A stretch of 40,726 bases of DNA, from NCBI RefSeq assembly GCF_018613155.1, contig NZ_JAGGQU010000023.1:1-40726 (forward strand), in the 5' to 3' direction. The notes beneath the pieces were generated by a model. The model made no database searches. It saw only the letters and a program-made list of their open reading frames with translations, and was not told the origin of the DNA. Below, piece after piece: positions 33,357 through 40,726 of this stretch; the first letter of the stretch is position 1; each line of letters starts with the position of its first letter. The DNA is from Bacillus sp. ISL-55 (GTDB taxonomy: Bacteria; Bacillota; Bacilli; Bacillales; Cytobacillaceae). Position numbers and translations under genes: made by a program.

Positions 33357-33911
33357 ATGGATCGGCGAAAAAAGTATACAAAGATGGTTTTAAAGGAAAG
33401 TCTGATGGAATTATTGAAAAATAAGCCCATTTCAAACATTACGATATAAGAAGTTTGTGAGTTGGCAGACATTAATCGTTCCACATTTTACTCTCATTAT
33501 TCCAGTCAATATGACCTGCTGAATGCAATTGAGGAAGAATTCATTGAAGACATGGTTTCAACACTTAACCAGTACAATTTTTCAAAAGAAGAAGAAGCTT
33601 TATTGATGACAGAGAAGATTCTTGAGTATATTGCAAAGAAACCCGACGTATGCCAAACTCTTCTAAGCGAAAATAGCGATGTCCACTTTCAGAAGAAAGG
33701 GATGATGATCACCCAGGAATACATTTTTAAAAACTGGCTTTCTGAAAAACAGTTCGATACTGAAACGTTTGATTATATAAATATTTTTGTTGTCAGCGGC
33801 AGTATTTATGTCATTAAAAATTGGGTGGAAAACGGGATGGATAAAACACCTAAGGAAATGGCTCAAATTATTAACAACTTCATTAATAAAGGTTTATCGA
33901 ATATACGTTAA
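33357..33911 (+). pseudogene. TetR/AcrR family regulator interrupted by an ochre codon in the HTH
   Basis: From ATG 33357 the frame gives MDRRKKYTKMVLKESLMELL and NKPISNITI, then TAA at 33447-33449, then EVCELADINRSTFYSHYSSQ and an intact ligand-binding domain to TAA near 33911. Together this is a normal TetR protein of about 184 residues; the stop falls where Lys (AAA) is usual in the helix-turn-helix. The downstream part has no good restart. It is divergent from the MMPL exporter operon, its probable target, so the pump may be derepressed. The interruption is TAA, so selenocysteine recoding does not apply. A sequencing error is possible. Confidence 0.75.
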
Positions 33912-33941
33912 AGCGCCAGCCCCAATCAGGGCCGGCGCTTT
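33910..33941. terminator. Bidirectional terminator between tetR and rlmCD
   Basis: AAAGCGCC-A-GCCC pairs with GGGC-C-GGCGCTTT around a short loop, in the 32-base gap between convergent genes. Confidence 0.8.
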
Positions 33942-33943
33942 CA

Positions 33944-35458
33944 TTATTTGAGTACCAGTCTCGTGACACTCTCAATCTGTGAAGTGTGCGGGAACATGTC
34001 CACAGGCTGGATATATTCAACTTTGTATTGGGAGCCCAGTGTCGTGATATCCTTAGCAAGCGTTGACGGGTTGCAGGATACATACACAAAGGTTCTCGGC
34101 TTGATTTTCAACACTGTATTCAGGAATTCCTGGTCACAGCCGGTACGAGGCGGATCTACCACAATCACATCCGGGCGCCAGCCTTCCTTCAGCCATTTCG
34201 GAAGCAGTTCTTCGGCTTTACCCATATAGAACCTGGCATGATTGACTTCGTGTTTTAGGGCATTTTTCTTTGCATCCTCGATCGATTCCGGAATGACATC
34301 CATTCCGCGAACCTCGCCAGCCTTGTCGGCCATCCACAGTCCGATTGTCCCAACACCGCAATACGCATCAACAAGCTTTTCCTTGCCTGTCAGCATAGCG
34401 GCTGATTTCGCTTCGTTGTACAGTTTTACAGTCTGTTCAGGGTTCAGCTGGAAGAACGTCCGCGCCGATAATTCGAACTGCAGATCGCCAAGTGTTTCCT
34501 GGATAAAATCGCTGCCCTCTAACGTAGCGGTTTCGCTGCCAAAAATGACCGATGTTTTTTCTCCGTTTACGTTTTGGACGATCGAATTAACCTCAGGCAG
34601 ACGCTTCTTAATTTCCTGGATGACGATGTCCTTTTTCGGAAGCTCCTTCTTGGTCGTAATCAGGACAATTTGCAGCTCGCCAGTCTGGACCCCAGTCCTC
34701 GCCACGATTGTCCGCACGAGTCCTTTGTGCTTTTTCTCATTGTAAATCGGAATCTTCAAATCCTGAAGAATGCCTTTTACCACTTCGGTCGCTTTCGTCG
34801 TAGCCGGATGCTGGACCGCGCACTGCTCGATATTGATCAAGTTGTGGGAATTCAAGCCGTATAGGCCGGCCAGAACTTTTCCATCCTTCTCGCCAACCTG
34901 GAATTGGCTCTTGTTCCGGTAGCCCCATGGATTTTCCATCCCAATCGTCGGCCTGATCTCTAGGGCATCGATCTTCAGCTTTGTATGACGCTCCAATGCC
35001 TGGATGACAATGTCGCGTTTCTCATTGAGCTGCTGATCGTAGTGCAAATGCTGGAGCTGGCAGCCGCCGCACTGGTCGTATACAGGACATAGCGGCTTGA
35101 TCCGATGCTCTGATTGTTTACGGATTTTCTTGATTTTCGCCTCAGCAAACTTAGGATGGACCTTTGTTGCCTCCGCGACGATTTCCTCACCCGGCAGGGC
35201 ACCCGGCACAAACACGACCTGTCGCTTGAAATAGCCGACACCTTCACCATTGATGCCAAGCCGCTTGATTGTCAGCGGGAAGGTCTGCTTCAGCTCCAGC
35301 TTCGCAGTTTGCTGGTCTCTGTTCGATTGCTGGCTTTTTTTATTATACTGACCCTTGCTTACATGCTGTCCAGTTTTCTTATGCTGATCCTTACTTACCT
35401 GCTGGCCTTTATCCTGATTGAATTTCTGATTTCTTTGGGTTTGCTGCTCTTTTTTCAT
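33944..35458 (-). CDS. rlmCD: 23S rRNA (uracil-5-)-methyltransferase RlmCD
   Basis: The 504-residue protein has a TRAM domain ([20 protein letters not shown], about residues 55-115), an Fe-S cluster motif ([14 protein letters not shown] plus a later Cys in IEQCAVQH), the SAM-binding [12 protein letters not shown] and the catalytic [11 protein letters not shown]. It forms m5U in 23S rRNA (U747 and U1939 in B. subtilis) using SAM. The first 50 residues are an unusual Gln/Lys-rich, low-complexity tail with a repeated QxVSKxQxxK pattern, not part of the conserved fold. The AlkA-type glycosylase gene ends 16 bases upstream, so the two are co-transcribed. Confidence 0.92.
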   Translation of the reverse strand: MKKEQQTQRNQKFNQDKGQQVSKDQHKKTGQHVSKGQYNKKSQQSNRDQQTAKLELKQTFPLTIKRLGINGEGVGYFKRQVVFVPGALPGEEIVAEATKVHPKFAEAKIKKIRKQSEHRIKPLCPVYDQCGGCQLQHLHYDQQLNEKRDIVIQALERHTKLKIDALEIRPTIGMENPWGYRNKSQFQVGEKDGKVLAGLYGLNSHNLINIEQCAVQHPATTKATEVVKGILQDLKIPIYNEKKHKGLVRTIVARTGVQTGELQIVLITTKKELPKKDIVIQEIKKRLPEVNSIVQNVNGEKTSVIFGSETATLEGSDFIQETLGDLQFELSARTFFQLNPEQTVKLYNEAKSAAMLTGKEKLVDAYCGVGTIGLWMADKAGEVRGMDVIPESIEDAKKNALKHEVNHARFYMGKAEELLPKWLKEGWRPDVIVVDPPRTGCDQEFLNTVLKIKPRTFVYVSCNPSTLAKDITTLGSQYKVEYIQPVDMFPHTSQIESVTRLVLK

Positions 35459-35473
35459 AAAACTTCACTCCAA

Positions 35474-36334
35474 TTATTCAATGCTTCTCCATAAATAGAG
35501 CGAAGCATAGCTTAAATAAGGATTCCATGGTTCTTTATACTTTTCCATCTGTGCTGGAGTCGGTTTTTCATCCAGGTTAAAGTATTTCTTCAGCGCATTT
35601 TGGATGCCAATATCCCCCATCGGGAACAGATTCGGCCTTCCAAGTGCGAACATCAGGAAGTTTTCAACCGTCCACGGACCAACTCCCCGGATTTTGATCA
35701 ATTCCTGGGCAACTTCTGCATCAGGCTTTGATTTCATTTTTTCAAAATCAAGGTGTTTCGATGCTGCCAGTTCCGCGATTCCAATCACATACTCTGCCTT
35801 CCGTCCGCTGAATTGCAATTCACGCAGTTCTTCAACCGAAAGCTGCGCCACTTTTTCAGGCGACGGATAAAACCAAACGCCATCCAGCTCCTCGCCATAT
35901 GTTTTTACAAAGCGTTCTGTTAAAGTAAAAGCGAATTTAAGATTGACCTGTTGATGGATAATGCTCTTGAGCAAACTCGAGAACGGATCAAATTCCAGGA
36001 CGAGCGGAGTACCGTAATGTTCATTGAACAAGTTTTTTAACTCAGTCGTCTGGAAATGCTCATGGATATGGATCAACTTCACATTCCATTGAAAGATCTC
36101 AGTTAAACGCTTTAACGTCACTTCTTTATCGGCTTCAGCACGGATAAGGAATTCTGGGTTTTCCAGAGAACCGGTCCCGATGACCTCAGCGACGATTTTT
36201 TTATTTTTTAATACAAGCGGCACCCTCACCAGACGTTTTTCGATATCAACTGAATGCAAAGGATCAAGCGCAAGCCTGCTTAAAGCAAGTTCAAAATCAT
36301 ATGGCCCGGAAACAGCCACCTTTTCTTCCCACAT
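35474..36334 (-). CDS. DNA-3-methyladenine glycosylase (AlkA-type HhH-GPD)
   Basis: The protein is about 286 residues with an N-terminal AlkA-like domain and the helix-hairpin-helix IRGVGPWTVENFLMFALG, followed by PNLFPMGDIGIQNAL, in which the Asp of MGD is the catalytic residue. The upstream lysine of bifunctional enzymes is absent, so it is a monofunctional base-excision glycosylase for alkylated purines, similar to B. subtilis YfjP. ATG 36334 is preferred over the TTG two codons upstream, with AAGGGCGG before it. It is co-transcribed with rlmCD. Confidence 0.85.
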   Translation of the reverse strand: MWEEKVAVSGPYDFELALSRLALDPLHSVDIEKRLVRVPLVLKNKKIVAEVIGTGSLENPEFLIRAEADKEVTLKRLTEIFQWNVKLIHIHEHFQTTELKNLFNEHYGTPLVLEFDPFSSLLKSIIHQQVNLKFAFTLTERFVKTYGEELDGVWFYPSPEKVAQLSVEELRELQFSGRKAEYVIGIAELAASKHLDFEKMKSKPDAEVAQELIKIRGVGPWTVENFLMFALGRPNLFPMGDIGIQNALKKYFNLDEKPTPAQMEKYKEPWNPYLSYASLYLWRSIE

Positions 36335-36470
36335 ACACAAACCGCCCTTAAGTATTTTCCCCGTATTATAGCATTTCCGAGGATTTTATACGAAATATTG
36401 TGGCTGTACCAAAGAAAAGGTGTATTTATCTAGTTTAATTTTTTCAAAAATGGGGGGGGGAGTCATTTTT

Positions 36471-36590
36471 ATAGCGAAAATATCTTTTTTATAGCGAAAA
36501 ATAAAATATTATAGCGATAATTTCATTTTTATAGCGAAAATTAAATTTTTATAGCGAAATATTCATTTTTATAGCGAATTGGAAATTATC
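36471..36590. repeat. Six-unit 20-bp tandem repeat (ATAGCGA array)
   Basis: ATAGCGA starts at 36471, 36491, 36511, 36531, 36551 and 36571, exactly 20 bp apart, with T/A-rich spacers of loosely conserved sequence (consensus ATAGCGAAAATTNATTTTT). A run of nine G (36452-36460) precedes it. The 36335-36683 gap has no other gene-like feature apart from the pdaA terminator. Confidence 0.9.
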
Positions 36591-36642
36591 GTGGTTTTTT
36601 TCCAATTCAGACTGAGACCCCACGCGTGGATCATCCAATAAA

Positions 36643-36677
36643 GACAAGGTCCCGGCACAAGTATGAGTACCGGGACC
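36643..36677 (-). terminator. Terminator of pdaA
   Basis: GGTCCCGG and CCGGGACC form an 8-bp stem; on the minus strand it is followed by TTGTCTTT. Confidence 0.65.
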
Positions 36678-36683
36678 CCCCTA

Positions 36684-37493
36684 TCAATACAACATCGGGT
36701 CTTTCATTCCGCTCTTGCTAAGCATCAAATCATCAAGGCTTTTAAAATTGTAGCCTTGTTCTTTCAAATCCCTGATTACTTTTCCCAGTGCGTCTGCGTT
36801 GTCCTTTGATACGGTGTGAAGCAGCAGGACTGCACCCGGGTGGATTTGCGACGTAATTTTATCATATGAATATTGCGCGCCTTTTTGCTGGTCAGTATTC
36901 CAGTCTACAAACGCGAGTGACCAGAATACATGGGTATATCCGGCTTCCTTCGCCGCTGCCATCGTTCTTTCGCTGAAAATCCCGCGCGGCGGCCGCAAAT
37001 ACGTCATATGCTTTTTCCCGGTGATTCTTTCTGTTTCAGCTCTGACCATTTCCAGTTCCTTTTTGATTTTCTCATCGCTAATTTTCGTCATGTCTGGGTG
37101 GTGCCATGAATGATTGCCGATGATATGGCCTTCGTTTGCCATCCTGGCGACCAGCTCCGGAGCGCTTTCGAGATAATGTCCTGTCACAAAAAAAGCCGCG
37201 GGAACTTTTTCTTCTTTTAAAATATCCAGGATTTTCTCGGTATAACCATTTTCGTAACCATTATCGAACGTTAAGTAGATATCCTTCGAATTCTTGTCAC
37301 CTTTATAAACTGCTTCATGGTCCTCAAGGATGACCTCAAACATCCTGCCTGCATCTGCCTGCCTGCCGTTGCGGCCCTTCTTGAACCCCCAGTGCATTGG
37401 TGAGTTTGAGTTCTCCTCCGCACCCGTTGTCACCGGCAAGGTAATCAAGAGCAGCAGCGCAGACGTAAGCAATACTTTAACAATCGTCTTCAT
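36684..37493 (-). CDS. pdaA: Peptidoglycan N-acetylmuramic acid deacetylase PdaA (spore muramic-delta-lactam)
   Basis: The 269-residue product from ATG 37493 (GGAGG upstream; an in-frame extension to 37565 lacks one) has a signal peptide (VKVLLTSALLLLITLPVT) and a NodB deacetylase domain. Motifs: LTFDNGYENG (metal Asp pair, with Asn in place of Asp as in PdaA), HSWHHPD, RPPRG, WSLAFVDWNT and LLLHTVS. PdaA deacetylates muramic acid so that muramic-delta-lactam can form in the spore cortex, which is needed for germination. It is expressed in the forespore in B. subtilis. No forespore promoter was identified. Confidence 0.92.
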   Translation of the reverse strand: MKTIVKVLLTSALLLLITLPVTTGAEENSNSPMHWGFKKGRNGRQADAGRMFEVILEDHEAVYKGDKNSKDIYLTFDNGYENGYTEKILDILKEEKVPAAFFVTGHYLESAPELVARMANEGHIIGNHSWHHPDMTKISDEKIKKELEMVRAETERITGKKHMTYLRPPRGIFSERTMAAAKEAGYTHVFWSLAFVDWNTDQQKGAQYSYDKITSQIHPGAVLLLHTVSKDNADALGKVIRDLKEQGYNFKSLDDLMLSKSGMKDPMLY

Positions 37494-37610
37494 GATGTGC
37501 CTCCATTGATGTTTTTCCTTATTGTTTGTCAGTCGGTAAAAAAAATTCTTATAAGTATATTTCATTTTGAGAAGCTAATAGTAAAAATACCAAACACTAA
37601 GGAGAACATT

Positions 37611-38624
37611 ATGTCGGAAGAACAAAAAATCGATTGGACGTCCGGGGAAATCGGCAACCTGTGGAATATATACATGGCTAACTCGATGGCTGTATGTATG
37701 TTCAAACATTTTCTATTGAACGTGGATGATGCGGAGATAAAAGACTGTCTAGTAACTGCGGACCAATTGAGCAGGGATATTCTCACAAAATTGAAGGAGC
37801 TCTTTCAAGATGAAGGAATGGCTGTCCCTTTGGGATTTTCATTGGAGATGGATGTGAATGCGGATGCGCCCAGGTTCTTTTCGGACAGCTTTTACCTGAA
37901 CTATCTTGATATGATGGCAAAATACGGTGCTCTTTATTATAGTGTAGCTTTGCCTGGTTTCTCGAAGATGGACCTGCGCCATTCCATCACAGATTTCCAT
38001 ATTTCCAGCCTAAACCTTTCCAATAAGGTAACAGAAATGATGCTGGAAAAAGGGTTGCATGTAAGGGCTCCGTCCATCCCCACAATGAAAGAGGCTTCCT
38101 TTGTTGAAAAGCAAAGCTTTTTTAATGGCTACTTTGGCGATAAAAGACCGCTATCTGCTATGGAAATCACTCATTTGTTCCTGAATATCCAGGTGAATGC
38201 AATCAAGACCATTCTGGTCATGGGGTTCAGCCAGGTTGCAAAGAATGAAGATGTAAGGAATTATTTCTTGCGCGGAAAAAAAATCAATATCAAACAGCAC
38301 AACACACTTTCCCAGATCATGTACAAAGAAGACCTGCCTGTTTCAATCCCAAGCCAGTTCATGATTACCGAATCGACTGAAGCTCCGTACTCAGATAAGC
38401 TAATGCTCTTCCATATTTCAAACCTGTCCTCAGCAAAGGTGCGAAACTTCGGTGATTCTATGGCAGTAAGTCCAAGGCATGATCTAGGGGCAACATATGC
38501 AAGATTCTTATTGGAGACAGCAAATTTCGCGGAAGATGGCGGGAATATCCAAATCGAAAATGAATGGATGGAAAGGCAGCCAAGCAATGTAGATCGTAAC
38601 CAACTGGCCAAAGAGAAGAAATAG
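37611..38624 (+). CDS. DUF3231 family protein (two ferritin-like repeats)
   Basis: The 337-residue product from ATG 37611 (AAGGAG upstream, chosen over the longer frame) consists of two similar halves of about 165 residues. Each begins like SGEIGNLWNIYMANSMAVCM or SAMEITHLFLNIQVNAIKTI, the hallmark of DUF3231. Helical prediction suggests four-helix bundles resembling ferritin-like folds, but no di-iron ligand set is clear. The family is common in spore-forming Bacillaceae, and no function is established. It is divergent from pdaA. Confidence 0.85.
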   Translation: MSEEQKIDWTSGEIGNLWNIYMANSMAVCMFKHFLLNVDDAEIKDCLVTADQLSRDILTKLKELFQDEGMAVPLGFSLEMDVNADAPRFFSDSFYLNYLDMMAKYGALYYSVALPGFSKMDLRHSITDFHISSLNLSNKVTEMMLEKGLHVRAPSIPTMKEASFVEKQSFFNGYFGDKRPLSAMEITHLFLNIQVNAIKTILVMGFSQVAKNEDVRNYFLRGKKINIKQHNTLSQIMYKEDLPVSIPSQFMITESTEAPYSDKLMLFHISNLSSAKVRNFGDSMAVSPRHDLGATYARFLLETANFAEDGGNIQIENEWMERQPSNVDRNQLAKEKK

Positions 38625-38727
38625 AAATGCTGAGGCGCTTTTGCCCTGACCGATGACGATGTCGGTGCCGGAGTCCAGTCAGCCGGGATGACACTAAACA
38701 AACATCTTACACAAGCTAGGCAATGTA

Positions 38728-38765
38728 AAAGGAGACTCTCTTAAAAAGCGAGTCTCCTTTCATTC
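38728..38765. terminator. Bidirectional terminator between the DUF3231 gene and fumA
   Basis: AAAGGAGACTC and GAGTCTCCTTT form an 11-bp stem with an 11-base loop, directly upstream of the fumA stop codon on the opposite strand. Confidence 0.9.
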
Positions 38766-38768
38766 GTT

Positions 38769-40322
38769 TTATTTATATACTCGATCAGCGAACTGTGACA
38801 ATTTTTCAAGGGATGATTTTTCAACATCCTCGTGCAGGCTGTTTCCGTGTGAGTCCATCGTTACAACGGCTGTAAAGCCTTCTACGTTTAAGTGCCACAT
38901 TGCTTCCGGGATACCGAAATTCATAAGGTCAACGCCCTCTACGGATTTGATGCAGTCAGCATAGTACTGAGCAGCTCCGCCAATTGCGTTCAGGTAAACA
39001 CCGCCATGTTCTTTCAAAGCAGCAAGCGTCTTTGCTCCCATTCCGCCTTTGCCGATGACCGCGCGGATGCCGAACTTCTTCATAATATCTCCCTGGTAAG
39101 GTTCTTCACGAATACTTGTTGTCGGTCCTGCCGCCTTCACATGCCAGTTGCCTTCCTCATCCTTGAGCATAACTGGACCGCAATGGTAGATGACCTGGCC
39201 ATTCAGGTCAACAGGCGAATCATGGTCTGACAGATACTTATGGATTGCGTCTCGGCCGGTATACATCATTCCGTCGATTTTTACGACATCCCCCACCTTA
39301 AGCTGGCGGATTTGCTCTTCTGTAATTGGGGCAGTCAATGTAACAACATTTTGTTCTTCCGGTGCTTCAACTGCTGCGGCGATTTCCTGGACTGCAGGCT
39401 GTGCGAAGTCGATTTTCTCGCCCTCCTGGTACATCCATTCCTGGATTTCTCCACTTTCGGGATCCACCGCTACACCTAGACGGCGATATGCCCAGCAATT
39501 GTATGCTACAGATACGTAGAAGCTAGCAGGAATACGATTCATGACACCAACTTTGCAGCCAAGAAGGGTTGTTTCGCCGCCAAAGCCCATCGTTCCGATT
39601 CCAAGCTTGTTGGCATTTTCCATTACATATTCTTCAAGGTCGCGAAGGTCTTCATGCGGATTGACATCGTCAACCGTACGGAACAACTGCTCTTTCGCAA
39701 GGTCGTAACCGGAAGAACGGTCGCCGCCAATACCAACACCGATGAAACCGGCACTGCAGCCTTGTCCCTGTGCCTGGTAGACCGAGTGCATGATGCATTT
39801 ACGGATGCCATCCAGGTCACGGCCAGCGCGTCCTAGTCCTTCTAGCTCAGCTGGAAGGCTATACTGGATATTTTTATTTTCACAGCCGCCGCCCTTTAAA
39901 ATCAAGCGTGCGTCGATATAATCTTTTTCCCATTGCTCGAATTTTATGACAGGAGTTCCACCGCCAAGATTGTCGCCGCTATTTTCCCCTGTCAGTGAAT
40001 CAACGGAGTTTGGACGCAATTTCCCATCCTTCGTAGCCAGCGCAATAGCATTGTAAATCGCTTTTTTCATTTCAATCTGATTGGCACCAACTGGAGTTTT
40101 GATTTTGAAGGTTGGCAGGCCCGTATCCTGGCAGATTGGTGATACATTGTCATCAGCCATTTTAATATTATTCGTGATCGTATCAAGGCTCATCGCCGAA
40201 CGGGTTCCCGCGTTCTCGCGCTCAGCCGCCGCTTTAATTGCCCTTCGTACATCCTTCGGCAGGTTCGTGGATGTTTCAACAATCAGCTGGTACATGCTTT
40301 CCTGAAACTTTTCGATATTCAT
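38769..40322 (-). CDS. fumA: Class I (iron-sulphur) fumarate hydratase
   Basis: The 517-residue protein belongs to the class I fumarases: an N-terminal alpha domain with SPICQDTGLP (Cys64), GGGCENKN (Cys147), QGQGCSAGF (Cys189) and AYNCWAYRRLG (Cys276), and a C-terminal beta domain with KIDGMMYTGRDAIHKYL and GPTTSIRE. Cys64, Cys189 and Cys276 are likely ligands of the [4Fe-4S] cluster. It hydrates fumarate to malate in the TCA cycle. The enzyme is oxygen-sensitive, so catalase and ferritin may help protect it. GGGGAGAGGGG precedes the start. A TATAAT lies near 40400 with a poor -35 box. Confidence 0.93.
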   Translation of the reverse strand: MNIEKFQESMYQLIVETSTNLPKDVRRAIKAAAERENAGTRSAMSLDTITNNIKMADDNVSPICQDTGLPTFKIKTPVGANQIEMKKAIYNAIALATKDGKLRPNSVDSLTGENSGDNLGGGTPVIKFEQWEKDYIDARLILKGGGCENKNIQYSLPAELEGLGRAGRDLDGIRKCIMHSVYQAQGQGCSAGFIGVGIGGDRSSGYDLAKEQLFRTVDDVNPHEDLRDLEEYVMENANKLGIGTMGFGGETTLLGCKVGVMNRIPASFYVSVAYNCWAYRRLGVAVDPESGEIQEWMYQEGEKIDFAQPAVQEIAAAVEAPEEQNVVTLTAPITEEQIRQLKVGDVVKIDGMMYTGRDAIHKYLSDHDSPVDLNGQVIYHCGPVMLKDEEGNWHVKAAGPTTSIREEPYQGDIMKKFGIRAVIGKGGMGAKTLAALKEHGGVYLNAIGGAAQYYADCIKSVEGVDLMNFGIPEAMWHLNVEGFTAVVTMDSHGNSLHEDVEKSSLEKLSQFADRVYK

Positions 40323-40455
40323 CTGACTACCCCTCTCCCCTTGTCTTTCTAGCTCTTTATATGTGAAAATTTTATAACAATTTCTCCGATATCATTATAC
40401 TCCTATCATCTTTCGATTTAAAGACAGAAAGTGGAATCGTTTACAAATCTGAAAT

Positions 40456-40570
40456 GCGCAAGCGCCTTGTCCAGCCCCGACAAGCGTTGGAGGGCCGACC
40501 ATTGAAGTCGTTCTTTGACTTCATTGGGCGGACCGAAACGATCGAGGGGCTAGGCGCTGGAGCTGGACAA
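40456..40570 (+). repeat. Dispersed structured repeat, copy B
   Basis: About 115 bp, close to copy A at 21057-21173: GCGCAAGCGCC start, GACAAGCGTTGGAGGGCCG, the central GAAGTCGTTCTTTGACTTC hairpin and GAGGGGCTAGGCGCTGGAGC end. It starts about 130 bp upstream of fumA. Confidence 0.85.
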
Positions 40571-40726
40571 AGAAAAGCGGAGGCGATTGCCCAACTCCGA
40601 CAAGCGTTGCCCGCCTAAAAACGCCACGTCCTGTGGCTGGCGGGTCTAGCACATCGTGTGCCTCGGAGGGCCTGGCAGTGAAGTCGTTCTTTGACTTCAT
40701 TGACAGGACCGAAATCGAAAAGTATA
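40571..40726 (+). repeat. Dispersed structured repeat, copy C (divergent, cut by the window edge)
   Basis: Adjacent to copy B, this copy keeps GACAAGCGTTG and GAAGTCGTTCTTTGACTTC but carries about 50 bp of extra sequence in between, itself foldable (CCCGCC with GGCGGG). It runs to the end of the window. Confidence 0.7.

Noticed and set aside
33447-33449. In-frame stop in the TetR gene considered as recoding
   Set aside because: The codon is TAA where Lys is expected, with no active-site Cys context, so a nonsense mutation is the simple reading.
34242-34745. Long plus-strand ORF antisense to rlmCD
   Set aside because: It is a shadow of the well-supported rlmCD frame, with Ser/Phe-rich low-information translation and no ribosome binding site.

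Overview
The window looks like chromosomal DNA from an aerobic, spore-forming member of the Bacillaceae (Bacillus or Mesobacillus type). Support comes from strong AGGAGG-type ribosome binding sites, Bacillus-style intrinsic terminators, a muramic-delta-lactam deacetylase (pdaA), a LysM-GH18 spore-cortex lytic enzyme, an RsbR-type stressosome protein, a clade-2 catalase, and homologues of Bacillus swrC, yerD, rlmCD and queT. There is no rRNA or tRNA gene, CRISPR array, insertion sequence or phage module. The genus is an inference.

Layout. 1-1.5 kb: an AT-rich stand-alone PD-(D/E)XK nuclease-like gene followed directly by the C-terminal stump of a glycerophosphodiesterase. 1.5-2.6 kb: a small operon (DUF2089, SHOCT-like, and a frameshifted third gene). 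2.7-9.4 kb: single genes for acetyltransferases, an MFS exporter, a DUF3784/PH membrane protein, a nitroreductase with two palindromic operators, a FrnE-type DsbA oxidoreductase, a P-loop kinase and rsbRD. 9.6-11.1 kb: a minus-strand unit with a strong promoter, a yybP-ykoY (manganese) riboswitch, two tandem terminators, an FbpB-like small ORF, a short Spo0M-like arrestin-fold protein and a RIO-like kinase. 11.1-17.7 kb: pirin, PP2C phosphatase, preQ1 riboswitch with queT, NUDIX, PAS-GGDEF cyclase, LysM-GH18 enzyme and ComB. 18-28.2 kb: the RND pump swrC, an MBL hydrolase, two Rossmann proteins, yerD, katE and a lipoprotein. 28.7-33.9 kb: ferritin, then an MMPL exporter with a heptad-repeat partner, divergent from a TetR repressor gene carrying a nonsense codon. 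33.9-40.3 kb: rlmCD, an AlkA-type glycosylase, pdaA, a DUF3231 protein and class I fumarase.

Most unusual points. (1) The FrnE-like gene runs from 7332 to 6628 with a single in-frame TGA exactly where the first Cys of the catalytic CPFC motif belongs. A 5-6 bp stem with a UGGAU loop sits 28 nt downstream, so this is a candidate selenoprotein whose N-terminus would be lost in routine annotation. (2) The manganese riboswitch has a two-terminator expression platform: the arm released from terminator 1 can make a perfect 12-bp duplex with the 5' arm of terminator 2. Instead of a transporter, its first downstream genes are the FbpB/Spo0M-like/kinase cluster. (3) Two intergenic arrays have helical-turn periodicity (about nine degenerate 21-bp units, and six units of exactly 20 bp), and a long structured dispersed repeat follows swrC and recurs in tandem at the right edge. 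(4) Several small genes are broken (GDPD stump, SHOCT paralogue, FbpB, TetR). This tempers the selenocysteine reading but does not explain the position of that TGA.

Neighbouring genes cooperate in a few places. The MMPL pump, its coiled-coil partner and the TetR gene form one exporter locus. The RsbR protein and a possible sigma-B promoter before ferritin point to general stress control. The spore genes (pdaA, LysM-GH18 and possibly comB) are scattered.
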